Positions 1 through 10,040 of a stretch of DNA of 50,000 nt are shown here, in pieces. A program made the position numbers and the translations under genes. Location: NCBI GenBank assembly GCA_009760855.2, contig WPIO01000006.1, forward strand, positions 6,380,001 to 6,430,000, given 5' to 3'. The notes beneath the pieces are model-generated. The model did no database searches. It was not told where the DNA came from and saw only the letters and a list, made by a program, of their open reading frames with translations. Within the stretch, counting starts at the first letter, position 1. Each line of letters opens with the position of its first letter. The stretch comes from Cristatella mucedo. Its lineage: Eukaryota > Bryozoa > Phylactolaemata > Cristatellidae.

Positions 1-1
1 A

Positions 2-124
2 TCTGCACTTGCTTCTTCACTACGGTCAGCTCGGCTAGGTAACTTTCAGTACATGCAACTCAATGTTGATTCGCTACCCGCACTGATGAATAGTTTCCAC
101 GAAATTAGATTCAAGTTCGTTTGA
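2..124 (+). CDS. Probable terminal coding exon of a gene starting left of the window
   Basis: The frame is open from base 2 to the TGA at 122-124 and encodes 40 residues. The end reads FQYMQLNVDSLPALMNSF, then HEIRFKFV. The composition is protein-like, and AATAAA follows at 131-136. The protein family is not recognised. The signal's closeness to the stop (7 nt) implies a very short 3' UTR, which is unusual. An acceptor-like ttcag at 45-49 leaves open whether bases 2-49 are exon or intron. A chance open frame cannot be excluded. Confidence 0.35.
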   Translation, partial: SALASSLRSARLGNFQYMQLNVDSLPALMNSFHEIRFKFV

Positions 125-136
125 AACGAAAATAAA

Positions 137-481
137 GAAAGTGTTTTGAAATGTGTCTGAATTTTTCCACCTGCATCGATTTTGGACCTGTAAGCTTGGT
201 AGTCAATGAGGCAGGCGTACTAGCTAGGTCAGAAGACGCTCGGGTCCATCCTCCAAAGCGAAGCTGGGGTTGTTCGTGACTTTTCGTGATGGGGAAAGCA
301 AGCTAATTTATTTATCGAACCCATGGTTTCGGCCTGTTATTGTTGACTGGGGAGCTTTCACAGAAATAAATTGGGAAAGCAAAATGGATTTGGTCATAGG
401 AGAAAGGCTATCATATCCACCAGGAAACATGGGACTTTGAACGTCGTTACCAAGGACGTCATTACAGGCACATGACCGAAG
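137..481. other. No feature recognised
   Basis: Spacer between the probable terminal exon (stop at 124) and the candidate exon at 482. No repeat family and no protein signature seen. Confidence 0.5.
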
Positions 482-568
482 TCTATTTTCGGCGGCTTCT
501 TTGAGAAAATGATTGGCAGTATGGCTACATATCTAAAGCATCTACAAAGTCCTGAAGCCTTTCAAGAG
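482..568 (+). CDS. Candidate penultimate exon, unidentified protein
   Basis: The open frame reads IFGGFFEKMIGSMATYLK, then HLQSPEAFQE, and ends exactly at gtaact in phase 0. An in-frame stop at 473-475 limits the 5' side. The acceptor there (ccgaag) is poor, so the exon may instead begin with the ATG at 509. No family recognised. Confidence 0.3.
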
Positions 569-627
569 GTAACTTTGGCATGACTCCGGTTTAAATACAT
601 ACACGCTTATTTTGATTGTATTTGCAG

Positions 628-687
628 TTCTTTCGGACTCAACGTGAACCAAAAATGGGAATTCGTCTGTTTTCTCATCAGAAATAG
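628..687 (+). CDS. Candidate terminal exon paired with 482-568
   Basis: A strong acceptor (tgattgtatttgcag) ends at 627. The frame that continues 482-568 in phase 0 reads FFRTQREPKMGIRLFSHQK and stops with TAG at 685-687. The match of phase, donor and acceptor over a 59-nt intron is the only support. No canonical polyadenylation signal follows closely. Confidence 0.3.
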   Translation, partial: FFRTQREPKMGIRLFSHQK

Positions 688-893
688 GTTCATGTCAAGT
701 TCATCGCTGTCCTGGTCACAAAGGAAAATTGTGTAGGGAATAATCGCCGCTTTCTGTACTTCCACGAGGCACGAGCGACAAGGAAAGACCGCTCAGGGAT
801 GAAGTCATCGTATTACATCGTGGATTTACAGATTACATTGCCGATTGTACCATTGGTAGTTGCTCCAAGCATTCACGGTCTGCTTGCACAGTG

Positions 894-931
894 GATAAAT
901 CACGTGTGCAGCATATGCACACGTGATTTAT
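894..931. repeat. Inverted repeat with CACGTG in both arms
   Basis: Left arm ATAAATCACGTGTGC (895-909), 7-nt loop, right arm GCACACGTGATTTAT (917-931): 15 matched pairs. Confidence 0.93.
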
Positions 932-1369
932 TATCTAGCATGGTGTATCTGGTATTTCTTCTATCTGCATAATACGTCAAACACTTTGTGTAAAGGATGG
1001 AGGGGGCGAGGCGCGACTAAAGCTAACGTGACCTAACTGTTCATTAGGATTCCTGCGGAATGATGGTTATAGCATACGGGTAGTATATTAGCGAATCTCA
1101 AGGTGCGCTTGCTGTGTTGTAGCACCCGTCTTCCTCGTCCAATTCCTCTACGATGCTGCACAAATCATGACGCACGTTAGCTTCGACTTCTCACCGAATG
1201 CGAAGGATTTCACTGCCAGAAAGCTCGCTCATCACGCCCACAGGACACTGCGAAATGTAACGTGAGTGCCAATCGAACGTGCATGCTTGTAACGTGCTGG
1301 GTGCGGTGCACTGAAGTTTTTTTGTACTTAAGAAATCCCAGGGACCGCTGTTCTTCACGAATCTACCTG

Positions 1370-1655
1370 AGCTGCTACTCACCGTGCTACTCAATTATAA
1401 ATTATAAATACTCAATACCTCAATTGCCCTCCTGACGTTGCTGTGCTTCCCACTTTCTCTTTGCTGCGGAGACGAAGTCCGTTGGCTGCCGTTTTAGCAC
1501 CGAAAGCCTCTTTGGCTCTTTGAGTTCGCCATAGAAAACTCTCGAGCGCAACACTTACGCAGTCCTTGTGGCTATACAGATTGGACAGACTGTGACTTTA
1601 CAGACTGTGGAGTTACAGACGGAGGCAAATTAACATTACATTAGATCTGCCGAGG
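1370..1655 (+). mobile_element. LINE-B 3' end fragment
   Basis: Matches the 3' regions at 7560-7745 and 26690-26890: a CTCAATTGC(C/T)CTCCTGAC block, then CTTCCCACTTTCTCTTTG, then a pyrimidine-poor end with ACAGACGGAG and an ACATTACATTA terminus. Only the untranslated end remains. Confidence 0.7.
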
Positions 1656-3454
1656 CTAAGCCCCACTGTACAGTCCATGCATCTGTACATTGGTTTTTCC
1701 AAATTGCTATGCATCATCCCTTATTACATACTACTACACATCTCGGTGGCACAGGGAGATGCTTGCACAAGCTCCCTCACCGGTCCCTCACTGTCCGCTC
1801 GTGTTTTCAAGTCAGCGGCGGTCTGCCGTCGGTTTTACAACCCGCCATAGCCACTCTCACCGTATCGTTTCTCTGTCTAACAGTTGGCATCTGCATCGTT
1901 TCCTGACGTGACGTTATTGTTGAGCTAGTTGTTACCAATAGCCGTCCACATCCGGTGCCCTCTGGGTACAAGCAGCAAATGCCGACGTTAGAGTCGCTCT
2001 TCTCAAGGAGTCAAACAATGCAGTGCATCAATCTCAGTTGTTTTCAGTTATGGCGTAAACTATTGAGGACCTGTATTCGAGACAGGCTTGCAGTGCCTTT
2101 GGTTACGCAGCCGTGACTAGCTTATCCATGCAACTATGCACCATTTATTTTTAGGGCCGTCTTTGCCATGTCCTGCTACGCTCACGAGGTGATAACTCAA
2201 AGGTACATTGCTTCGGTGATTGTGCATGCATGCATACATACTGGTGATAAGAGCTTGCTAAAGTACTCTTGCACTCTTTTATGAAAAATAGATATGTGTC
2301 CGTTCGCGTGAGTTACGGAGTTAAGCATATGTGTGCGTGTGTGTTATTTACATAAAGTGCTAGCTCAAAAAATTCACTCATGATGGAAATTAAGATTTAA
2401 GCTCAAATATTTTGTTATTTTAGGGGTAACACAATTTCACATTAACGTTGAACATGAATTAGCAATATTTGTAACAAGTATGCATGCTGCGACCGCACTG
2501 GTTTGCTTACCAGGTGCAAAACAATCAGAGATAAACTGGTTTTTACATTATCAGGAGCAACTTCCGGCTGCCGCCATAGTCGGCATCTTTTAACGATGTC
2601 GTTTTTAAAAATTGTCTTGGCTCTGTGAAGTAAGATTTTTGTATGCACCAATTATTTCTCCCCTTAAAAATATATCAGAACAGCTGTTTGGGTATTTTCT
2701 CAGCAATAACTGTGGGTACCAAGCGTAAGTATTTCAATAACGTGTGACAAGAGATGATTCAAATTGATGCAAGAAATCGTTGATGAGTGGAACAAACTAC
2801 CCAGCAGCTTTTTCCGATAAATAAGGAATTTAAGAATTCTTGTAAATAGTTTCTACATCATAACTCTCTCGGGTTACCAAATGCGTGCCACCAATAGGAC
2901 TACTTTCTTAAAATCTCAAATAACAATGTAATACTTACAGATCACGGTAGTTTTGTGTCTGAGATGTGTGAAATAACTTCTGTAGTAGTTTGATACGATT
3001 CCATGACTCTGTTGTGTACCTGGAAACATTCTAGGCTGATTTCTCACTCTGAGTGAACTATGGATCTATCTATAGTCTCGGACCAGGCCTGACCAATGCA
3101 TGTACTTGTGAAAAACTGGATATCTTAAACTTGGACTATTCACAAAGAAGCACTCGATGCAGTTCCTGAGATGCATTTTTAAAGAGATATACTTGGCAAA
3201 TTCAGAATTCTTACTCTGCAGTGTTTCGACGATGCTTCTAAAAGCTATCATTCGAAAACCTTGACTATTCCCGCATAAGATTGGAATCACCAAGAAAATT
3301 TAATTTTGCATATTTTGAAAACGTGTATGCTAACCTAGGTAGTAGCATGCACAATTTACAATATTTTTGCTGCATCTAGTCAATCCTATCTTGACTGTTT
3401 CATACATTTGTTAGCCTAAGTCTGCGTGGATTTTTCCGGCTAGCACTGTATACT
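1656..3454. other. AT-rich stretch, no gene recognised
   Basis: Short open frames only, none with splice support or a known motif. No LINE-A, LINE-B or SINE block seen. Confidence 0.5.
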
Positions 3455-3552
3455 TCACACACACGTGCACTTACAAGCAAAAAAACACACACACATGCCC
3501 CCCACACACATACGCGCGGGCACACACACGCACACACACACACACACACACA
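3455..3552 (+). repeat. CA-rich microsatellite, interrupted
   Basis: CA dinucleotides with GC interruptions, ending in an uninterrupted CA run before 3552. Confidence 0.9.
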
Positions 3553-3689
3553 AATGCTTAACTCATGCTGATGTATTAGCAAAGTCAAGAAAGTAAACGT
3601 CAGCTGATTCAACAGCTTTGTTTACATGGCAGCAGAGGCGTCATAAAAGCAAACACAAATAGGGCAAAGACGAAAGTGAGCCTTTGCAG

Positions 3690-3830
3690 CTGTCGCACTC
3701 ACTTGCACTGGGTAATAAAGACACTTCTGCTGCAAGACTCGTACCCACGACCTGGGACGTGAAGTGCAAGCATCTTACCCTAAGTCTCAGTGACCTCAGT
3801 GATCAGAGGATATTGCCTCGATACCATTAA
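3690..3830 (-). mobile_element. Diverged tRNA-derived SINE, SINE-1-like
   Basis: The reverse complement has a B-box-like GGGTACGAGTCTTGC followed by GTCTTTATTACCCAGTGCAAG, resembling the SINE-1 B box and body. The A box is not clear. Confidence 0.45.
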
Positions 3831-3920
3831 CCTTACCACGTGGCTATTACCGGATCGCTGCTATGCTCTCAATGGCATCAGGGCACCGATGAAGTCCTTG
3901 CCCTGATGCTGTCATTGATG

Positions 3921-3957
3921 TGATGATGGATGATGGTGACACCATCATCCATCATCA
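3921..3957. repeat. Perfect 18-bp palindrome with 1-nt spacer
   Basis: Left arm TGATGATGGATGATGGTG (3921-3938), centre A, right arm its exact reverse complement (3940-3957). Part of an ATC/GAT-rich stretch at 3895-4015. Confidence 0.95.
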
Positions 3958-4019
3958 TCGATTGATGACACCATCATCATCGATCATCGATGATGTACAG
4001 CATCGATCCCTGATGCTGA

Positions 4020-5834
4020 ACAGGATCTATCGTGTGCCCGTGAGAGTGATCACGGATTCTCAATGTTCAAGCGCTCACTGCCGCTTTTTTCGTGAGGTGC
4101 GACAACAGTTGGTTGCATAGACTCTGTCTTCTGCACAAGCAATTTGATGCGCCATCTTGCAACTTGGCAGGCGCTTGCAAGATTGCGCGTGCACGTTCGG
4201 CTCGTGAAACAGTCTTCACGAGCTTAGTCGCGAAACCAGCGTGCGAAGCCTCAATGAGTCACTTCCAGGAGGAGCTGCTTTGACCAAATTCTAGAAGTCG
4301 CCACGGAACAGGATGACGGTAGCTGCTCATTGCTATTGCCGAAAATTCAAGCCCGCTGTAGGCTGAAAGATATTCCTTCAGTTCAGCTGTTCTCAGCCTG
4401 AGCGTCTCGACCCCTTTGGGGGTCGAACGACCCGGTTCGCGCCGGGGGGGGGGGGTCGCCTCAGACCATCGGACAACGCACATTTCCACATTTCGCAGAC
4501 GCTATAACTTCATGACTTCGCGTCGCCGAAACGCGAGGAACTGTATTATAAGGGTCGCGGCATTACGAAGGCTGAGAGAGCCGCTGCTCCAGTGCTTCCG
4601 ATGCTGCAGCTGCTCCTCCTCCTGCTCTTCTTCTTCCTCCTCCTCCTCCTCCTCTTTCCTCTGCTTCTGCCTATCATGCTCCTACTCCTGCTCACTCTGC
4701 TCGCTTTCTCGTGGCTCCTCCTCGTCGTCGTTTTGATCATCTCCTGCTCCTCCTCTGTCTACGCTCCTCCGCTGTCTACGCTGGCGTTTAGCGTCTCTGA
4801 ACCGTGGGATGTCTGCCAGCTAGAGTACGCGCCGGACCGGCACACCTGAATACTAGCCCAGGAGAGGGGGGGGGGGCAAAGTGCTTGCACTTCATGACTG
4901 GAATCGTGGGCTCTATTCCTGCAGCAGCCAGTTCTCGATTGTCGGTTGCGAGTAGGCGACAGCCAACCGAGGCTTGGCTGCGGCTGCGTAAATGAAACTG
5001 CTTTGAGGCCGATCAGTCCAGTGGCCGACGATGCTAGACGTACAAGCAAAGCAGTGGTGCTTATGGCAGCAGACCTCCGCTTGGCTAGCCATCGGGCGAA
5101 AACCCCGCGTGGTGCGAGGCTGTCTTTGAACGAGTACAGTATCTGCGCATGGTTTTCGTCCCACTGTCTGTCTGTTAGTTAGCTGGCTCGCCTGCTCCGC
5201 CGTGTTGCAGCAATTGGCACAAGTTGAAGGTGCACGGAACGTCCGTGGTCGATGCTCTCCGCTGCTGGGAAGAAAGTCAAGAAGTCACCAACCGGGCGCT
5301 GAGCCCCAGGTCAGCGTTCATTGCAGCTTTGCCGCTCGCTGAGATGAGATGAAAGCTCACTGCAACTAGCACGCTCACCCCTACAATTGTTAGCATACAC
5401 CGTGCAACTGAGATCAAGGGTTGCTAAGTACGAGCATATTACCCAGACGCTGTGCTGAAGCTGTCGGAAGGGCCTGGTTTGTGCATCTGTCCCATCCAGC
5501 TCATCTAGATACGAATATTTTATGCCGGTGGGCTGGCTTTGGACTAAGACACTCTTTCTCAGACAAAATTGAACGTGATGCGAATGCGTAGCACGGGTTC
5601 TATAGCCCCAGGAACACTTAGTCCTCTGAAGAGATATAGAAGGGATTGCAATATGCTTTGCGAATCCGTGAAAACATAAGAGTGGCTTAGCCAATACTAA
5701 ATTAATAAAAAAAATAATGCCCGACTTACATTTAAAAAGAAGCTAAAACTCAACAGTTCCTCGTTGAATTTTTCGTGCTTAGGCTGCTCAAATTGTAAAT
5801 GCTAATGCTACAACTTACCAATTTATATTCTTTT
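4020..5834. other. Low-complexity and unassigned sequence
   Basis: Holds the CTC tract and G runs. A 127-codon minus-strand open frame at 5311-5694 has no recognisable domain or splice context; with many frames of this length expected by chance I do not call it. Confidence 0.5.
4597..4735 (+). repeat. CTCCTC polypyrimidine tract
   Basis: About 140 bases almost free of A, built from CTC/CTT triplets. It produces overlapping Ser-, Leu- and Arg-rich open frames that are not genes. Nearby G runs lie at about 4444-4454 and 4866-4875. Confidence 0.85.
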
Positions 5835-5905
5835 TTCCAGAATATGTTAAGTGCGTAAGAAGTGATCTCGTTCTATTTAGGTGCAATACAAATGTTTTGT
5901 TATTA
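5835..5905 (+). mobile_element. SINE/LINE-A tail remnant
   Basis: TTTCCAGAATATGTTAAGTG, then GTGATCTCGTTCTATTTAGG and an ATT run, a worn version of the shared tail. Confidence 0.4.
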
Positions 5906-6889
5906 TTATTGTTAAAAATGTGCAATATCTCAAAAGTAGGAAACACTTTCACGACTCTGCTCATTCTGGTCCATGTTCGTCATACGTGGGTTGCTAACTC
6001 GATCCCGTCCTTTCAGCCAGGCTTTCCAATAAAAATAAAATAGTAAGAAGAAGACAATTGTGTAGCACCATAAAAGAACTAAATGTATTTCTAGGCACTT
6101 CACCAATGCTGAAATAGAAGCATGGCAATTATTTGGTGAAAGCATGCACAGTGCCGGCATGTTTACTTACACAAAGGACAATTAACACGAACAGAGCAAA
6201 TGCTGTGCGTTAATTAGCAATGCAATATTTTGGCCAACTGCTCAAATAAAAATTAGGAAAAAGTAAAAGTTTGCTCTCAAAATTGATCTTGGATTTAAAA
6301 ATCACTGCTTCAAGAGAGCCAAGACTAAGGAGATTCAGTAATTGCCAGACGCCGTGGCTCCTGGTGGCTCCGGCGTGTAATTAACGGCTCCGGTCAATGC
6401 TTCGCTGGTCTCGTGCTTGCAGCTCACAATAATGTGTCTTTGAAGGGCACACAGGTCTATCCTTTAGATTGTGCTAGCGGAATTCATCGAGCACCTACGG
6501 ACGGTAGGAGGAGTTCCCTTAATCTGTGCAGACGTGGCACCCCTGGTTTCTTTAAGGTCTAGATTAAGGTCCACTTTAATGTCTGGCAATATTGCTCATG
6601 CTTTCAAAAGGCCAAGGCTCTTTTACTAACAGTCTTCGTATGGCTTTTGATGTGAGGGTCAGCGGTCACAGCTTGTCAAAAGGCATCGAAAAGTAAGCCT
6701 GTGTAAGCTATTAAAACATATGAAAGCTTAACATTGTGGCCAAAGCATCTTAAAGAATAAAGCTAATTTCCTTAAACTGATTTTCCTAAATTTCAAACTT
6801 AATTTCCTTTAAAGTAAACAATGATGAAACATAACTACTACTCATAGAACACCCCCATGCGTATGGCTGGACTAGAAGGCTTTGCACTT
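5906..6889. other. Unassigned, probably old repeats
   Basis: No family or frame recognised; the right part leads into the LINE-B copy and may be its decayed upstream portion. Confidence 0.4.
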
Positions 6890-7745
6890 CTCATAAATGA
6901 TACTGTTGTGCGACCATCACCGTGTGCTTGAAATTTAGGTGTCGCCCTCGACAGTTGCCTACATTTTGAAAGCTTCGTGAAGAAAACTACTTCCAAACCA
7001 TGGCCATCTCGTCCGATCCCTATCGAAGATTGGGACTTTTATTTATTTATTTATTGTCGTTCACGGTGGCTTGAAAAAATTTAAGTAGCTACTTAGTTCT
7101 GTCTTGGCTAGATTATTGTAATTCTCTTTTAACTGGGCTATAAAAAAAACCACTTGGCCACTGCAGCTGGGGATGAATGAGGCTGCAAGTCTAGTTTTAA
7201 AATCCCAGAGGTTTGATCACGCGTCGTCTTTGCTGAAGGAACTTCGATTGATTGCCGATTTATTAACGGATAGCGGAAAGCAAAAGTTCTTCCGCTGATC
7301 CATAAGGTCTGCCAAGGCTTGGCTCCTTTCCACCTAGCTGAACTGCTGCATCAGTTTCAGCCTGTTCGCGCCCTCAGGTCCTGTGTGGACAATAAATTAG
7401 CTGTCCCATTCCTCCGCTTAAAGACAGTTGGCGACAGAAGCTTTAGCTCTGCAGGTCCTAGACTGTGGAACTCGCTTCCACGATTCTTACGCAACGACAT
7501 CTACTCTCCTGATGCCGACTATGGCACATCTTTTTCAGCGGTCCTGAGCTGCTACTTCAATGCTACTCACTACCTCAATTGCTCTCCTGACTCTTGTTAT
7601 GCTTCCCACTTTCTCTTTGTTGCGTGAGATGAAGTCTGTTGGCTACCGAAAGCTGCTTAGGCTTTGAGTGAGCTATACAAAACTCTCCTACGTAACATCC
7701 ACTTAGTCTTTGTTGACTTACAGACAGAGATACAAACATACATAC
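6890..7745 (+). mobile_element. LINE-B fragment, C-terminal part of ORF2 plus 3' end
   Basis: A broken reading frame gives NLGVALDSCLHFESFVKK, then LDYCNSLLTGL, then ELLHQFQPVRALRS, then DRSFSSAGPRLWNSLPRFLR. This is the standard end of a CR1/L2-type LINE second ORF, after the reverse transcriptase catalytic motifs. Stops and a frameshift interrupt it upstream of 7319. It ends in a CATA/ACATAC microsatellite. It is an inactive, 5'-truncated copy. Confidence 0.85.
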
Positions 7746-8003
7746 ATACACAAGAAGGTCATTGATTCAAAAGTTAGTTATATATGGCATAGATTCAGGT
7801 CAGTGATGGAAACCAACTGTCTGTGGCGATAAGATACAAAACGTTAACTGCGGCCCCGATTTTTAAATCGATCCGTTGTGTGAGGAAGTGACTCAAAAAA
7901 CCCTAGGGAAATGAATGAATTCATAAAAATCCTCCTTCCTCTCCCTTTATTCTCTCTTTAACAAAGACACAAAAATAACGAGCAGAGTTTCTCTACTTAC
8001 ATT

Positions 8004-8128
<125 letters not shown>

Positions 8129-8454
8129 CAGTTACGGATTTCTATAAACAGTGAAAGTTCTCGGATCCGAATCAGGATAGAATCCATGAGTATCTTTACT
8201 TCCAACCCAAAAAAGCCAGAGCTTTTCAGATGATTTGCTGAACCCGAGAGCTTTGCTTAGAAGTCTACTGAGACGAGCACCACCTCCTGATGTACAGCGA
8301 GTGGTATCCAAATCGAAGCAGGAGCTCTCATCTCTGTCACTTCAAACATTTTTTGCCTTGTGGAGCTCCTGCAGGCGTCCCAACCCACCTGCACACCCAA
8401 AAAGTGGCTGAAGGCAGGTGCTGTTGTTCATTAGCTGATTCTTGCTGCCGAATG

Positions 8455-8615
8455 GTTGGTGCACGTGGCAAGCTAGGACCAACCACACAAGCTCCCTGGT
8501 ACCTGCACACACACGCATCGCACATTTGGTCGAATGGTTGGTGCACATGGCAAGCTAGGACCAACCACAGAAGCTCCCTGGTAGGCACACACACCGCAGA
8601 TTTGGTCGAAGGAGC
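8455..8615 (+). repeat. Tandem duplication, unit about 80 bp
   Basis: GAATGGTTGGTGCACGTGGC, AAGCTAGGACCAACCACA and AAGCTCCCTGGTA occur at 8450-8500 and again, slightly changed, at 8533-8584; both are followed by a CACACAC run and TTTGGTCGAA. Confidence 0.85.
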
Positions 8616-9024
8616 GGAGGTACGAGTAGCTAAGGAATGTCACTTTTAAATCGAACCTACAAGTTAATTATTCAGCACAGCATACCCTATGTTCATATTT
8701 ACTAAATTTCTGCTTCAAGTGTGCCACGTTATTATCACTTTAAAGTCAGTTGACATGGGCCCTTTTTAGTTAATATAAAGTAACAACAGAATTTTTTAGT
8801 TCTCTTGGCTCACATTTAAAATACTCAATTTATTATCGTAGTTGTTATCGTCCAATCATGCAGGAAGCATATTGAGTCAATTTGCTGTAGCCAGCATCGC
8901 ATAATAAGTTTGGTTGACATGGTTGAAACTTCAGTCTTAATTACTGGACATATAGGATGTCACTGACTGTGAACAAAGAGACTGGACAATTAGCTTGTCA
9001 TTCCTCTTGACGTGAAGTCTGTGC

Positions 9025-9190
9025 AGTTTTTAAAATTGCACCAATGGGTCTTTCTTTACAAGAAATTTAGCCGAGACAGTCTCAAAGATGGCGACACCAG
9101 CGACGGGCGCATTGTGGACCGCATGCAGCAACTAGCTGGACATGCAAGCCGCTGCTGGATACCCCTCGCTTCCCCATCAACTATTTCACG
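9025..9190 (+). CDS. Candidate exon, unidentified plus-strand gene
   Basis: The frame reads KDGDTSDGRIVDRMQQLA, then HASRCW, with GC-rich third positions, and ends in phase 2 at gtgagc (9191). The next acceptor is only 34 nt away. The 5' border (gtgcag at 9019-9024) is a guess. No family recognised. Confidence 0.25.
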
Positions 9191-9224
9191 GTGAGCAAAA
9201 CACATCTTTTCCTTTTTTTTGCAG

Positions 9225-9292
9225 CTCCCGCAGCCTTATCAGCAGCCATTCGGACGAGGGCCGTCGAGTCAAGAACCAGCAGCACATGGGCG
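9225..9292 (+). CDS. Candidate 68-nt exon between two tiny introns
   Basis: The acceptor is a run of T ending gcag; the donor is gtgagt. The frame continuing from the exon before reads SRSLISSHSDEGRRVKNQQ with high GC at third positions. A second frame (LPQPYQQPFGRG) is also open. The flanking introns would be 34 and 52 nt, against 167 nt to 8.2 kb in CPOX. Confidence 0.25.
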
Positions 9293-9344
9293 GTGAGTAA
9301 TTTCAAAAAAGGCCATCACCAAGTCCGAATTTTTTGCTTTGCAG

Positions 9345-9373
9345 TCGTCCGTACGTTGAACTATCTCACATTC
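9345..9373 (+). CDS. Candidate 29-nt exon
   Basis: Bounded by tttgcag and a perfect gtgagt donor. In the frame of the preceding exons it reads VVRTLNYLTF. It is too short to be sure; reading through to TGA just after the donor is an alternative. Confidence 0.2.
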
Positions 9374-9584
9374 GTGAGTGAGTGACACCATACTTCACCC
9401 AGTGCCTGCAGCTACAAGTAGCTGGGCGCTGGACAACCTTGAGGATGAACTAATTTTTTGGCACTGCCAGCCGTCATTCGCAGTTTAAGTTTAGCTAATA
9501 CTCCGTTGGCCAATGCCATACCAATTGGGCTGTTTGCTCTATTGTGCCGCGATTCAATACGGCGACCCTCACGTGATCATCACT

Positions 9585-9762
9585 GGTGAGCCGTGATGGC
9601 ACACTAGGTAAGGCGGTTGCTCTCACGACCTCAGTCCCGAGGTCGTGGGATCGATTCTTACGGTGGGCGATCCTTTATCGTCACTGCAAGCGGTGCTGAT
9701 AGCCGTAAAGGCTCTTCTGTCGCTATACAAAAGAGGCTTTCTAATCAGCTAGGATTTATTTA
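9585..9762 (+). mobile_element. SINE-1 copy (tRNA-derived)
   Basis: The head GTGAGCCGTGATGGCACACT holds an A box (TGGCACACTAGG). The B box is degraded in this copy (GATCGATTCTT). The body has ACTGCAAGCGGTGCTGATAG and GTCGCTATACAAAAGAGG, and it ends in an ATTT run. Confidence 0.85.
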
Positions 9763-9961
9763 TTTATCATGCTCTAAAGCGAACTGGCTTCCTTGGCTTT
9801 ATCGTTCCTGGCATCCTTTGATGCATACGTTTGACCATCGACTATTTCGTATTTGTTGTATCCTCTCTCCCGCCGCACAGCAGCATTGCCAAAACCTGAT
9901 TTATCAAGCCAGCGTCCTGATGTGCCTCACGAGTAGCATGCCAACAACATAGCTTATACTT

Positions 9962-10040
9962 TTTTTCCAGAATATGCAAAGTGCCCAGAAAGGGCTTTAG
10001 TTCTCTTAGGGTGCTGTAAAAATATCTTACTATTATTCGT
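9962..10040 (+). mobile_element. SINE/LINE-A tail remnant
   Basis: TTCCAGAATATGCAAAGTGC, AGAAAGGGCTTTAGTTCTCT and TAGGGTGCTGT, followed by TATTATTC. The preceding body is not recognisable. Confidence 0.5.

Noticed and set aside
1690-1911. Two overlapping plus-strand frames of 65 and 73 residues
   Set aside because: No splice signals or motifs; length expected by chance.
4416-4849. Ser/Cys-rich and Leu-rich frames
   Set aside because: Products of the CTC polypyrimidine tract.
5311-5694. 127-residue minus-strand frame
   Set aside because: No domain, no splice context, composition not protein-like enough to call.
9585-9665. Possible functional tRNA gene (A and B box present)
   Set aside because: The cloverleaf cannot be completed, and the same sequence recurs with a long common body, so it is a SINE head. 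The same holds for the SINE-2 heads.
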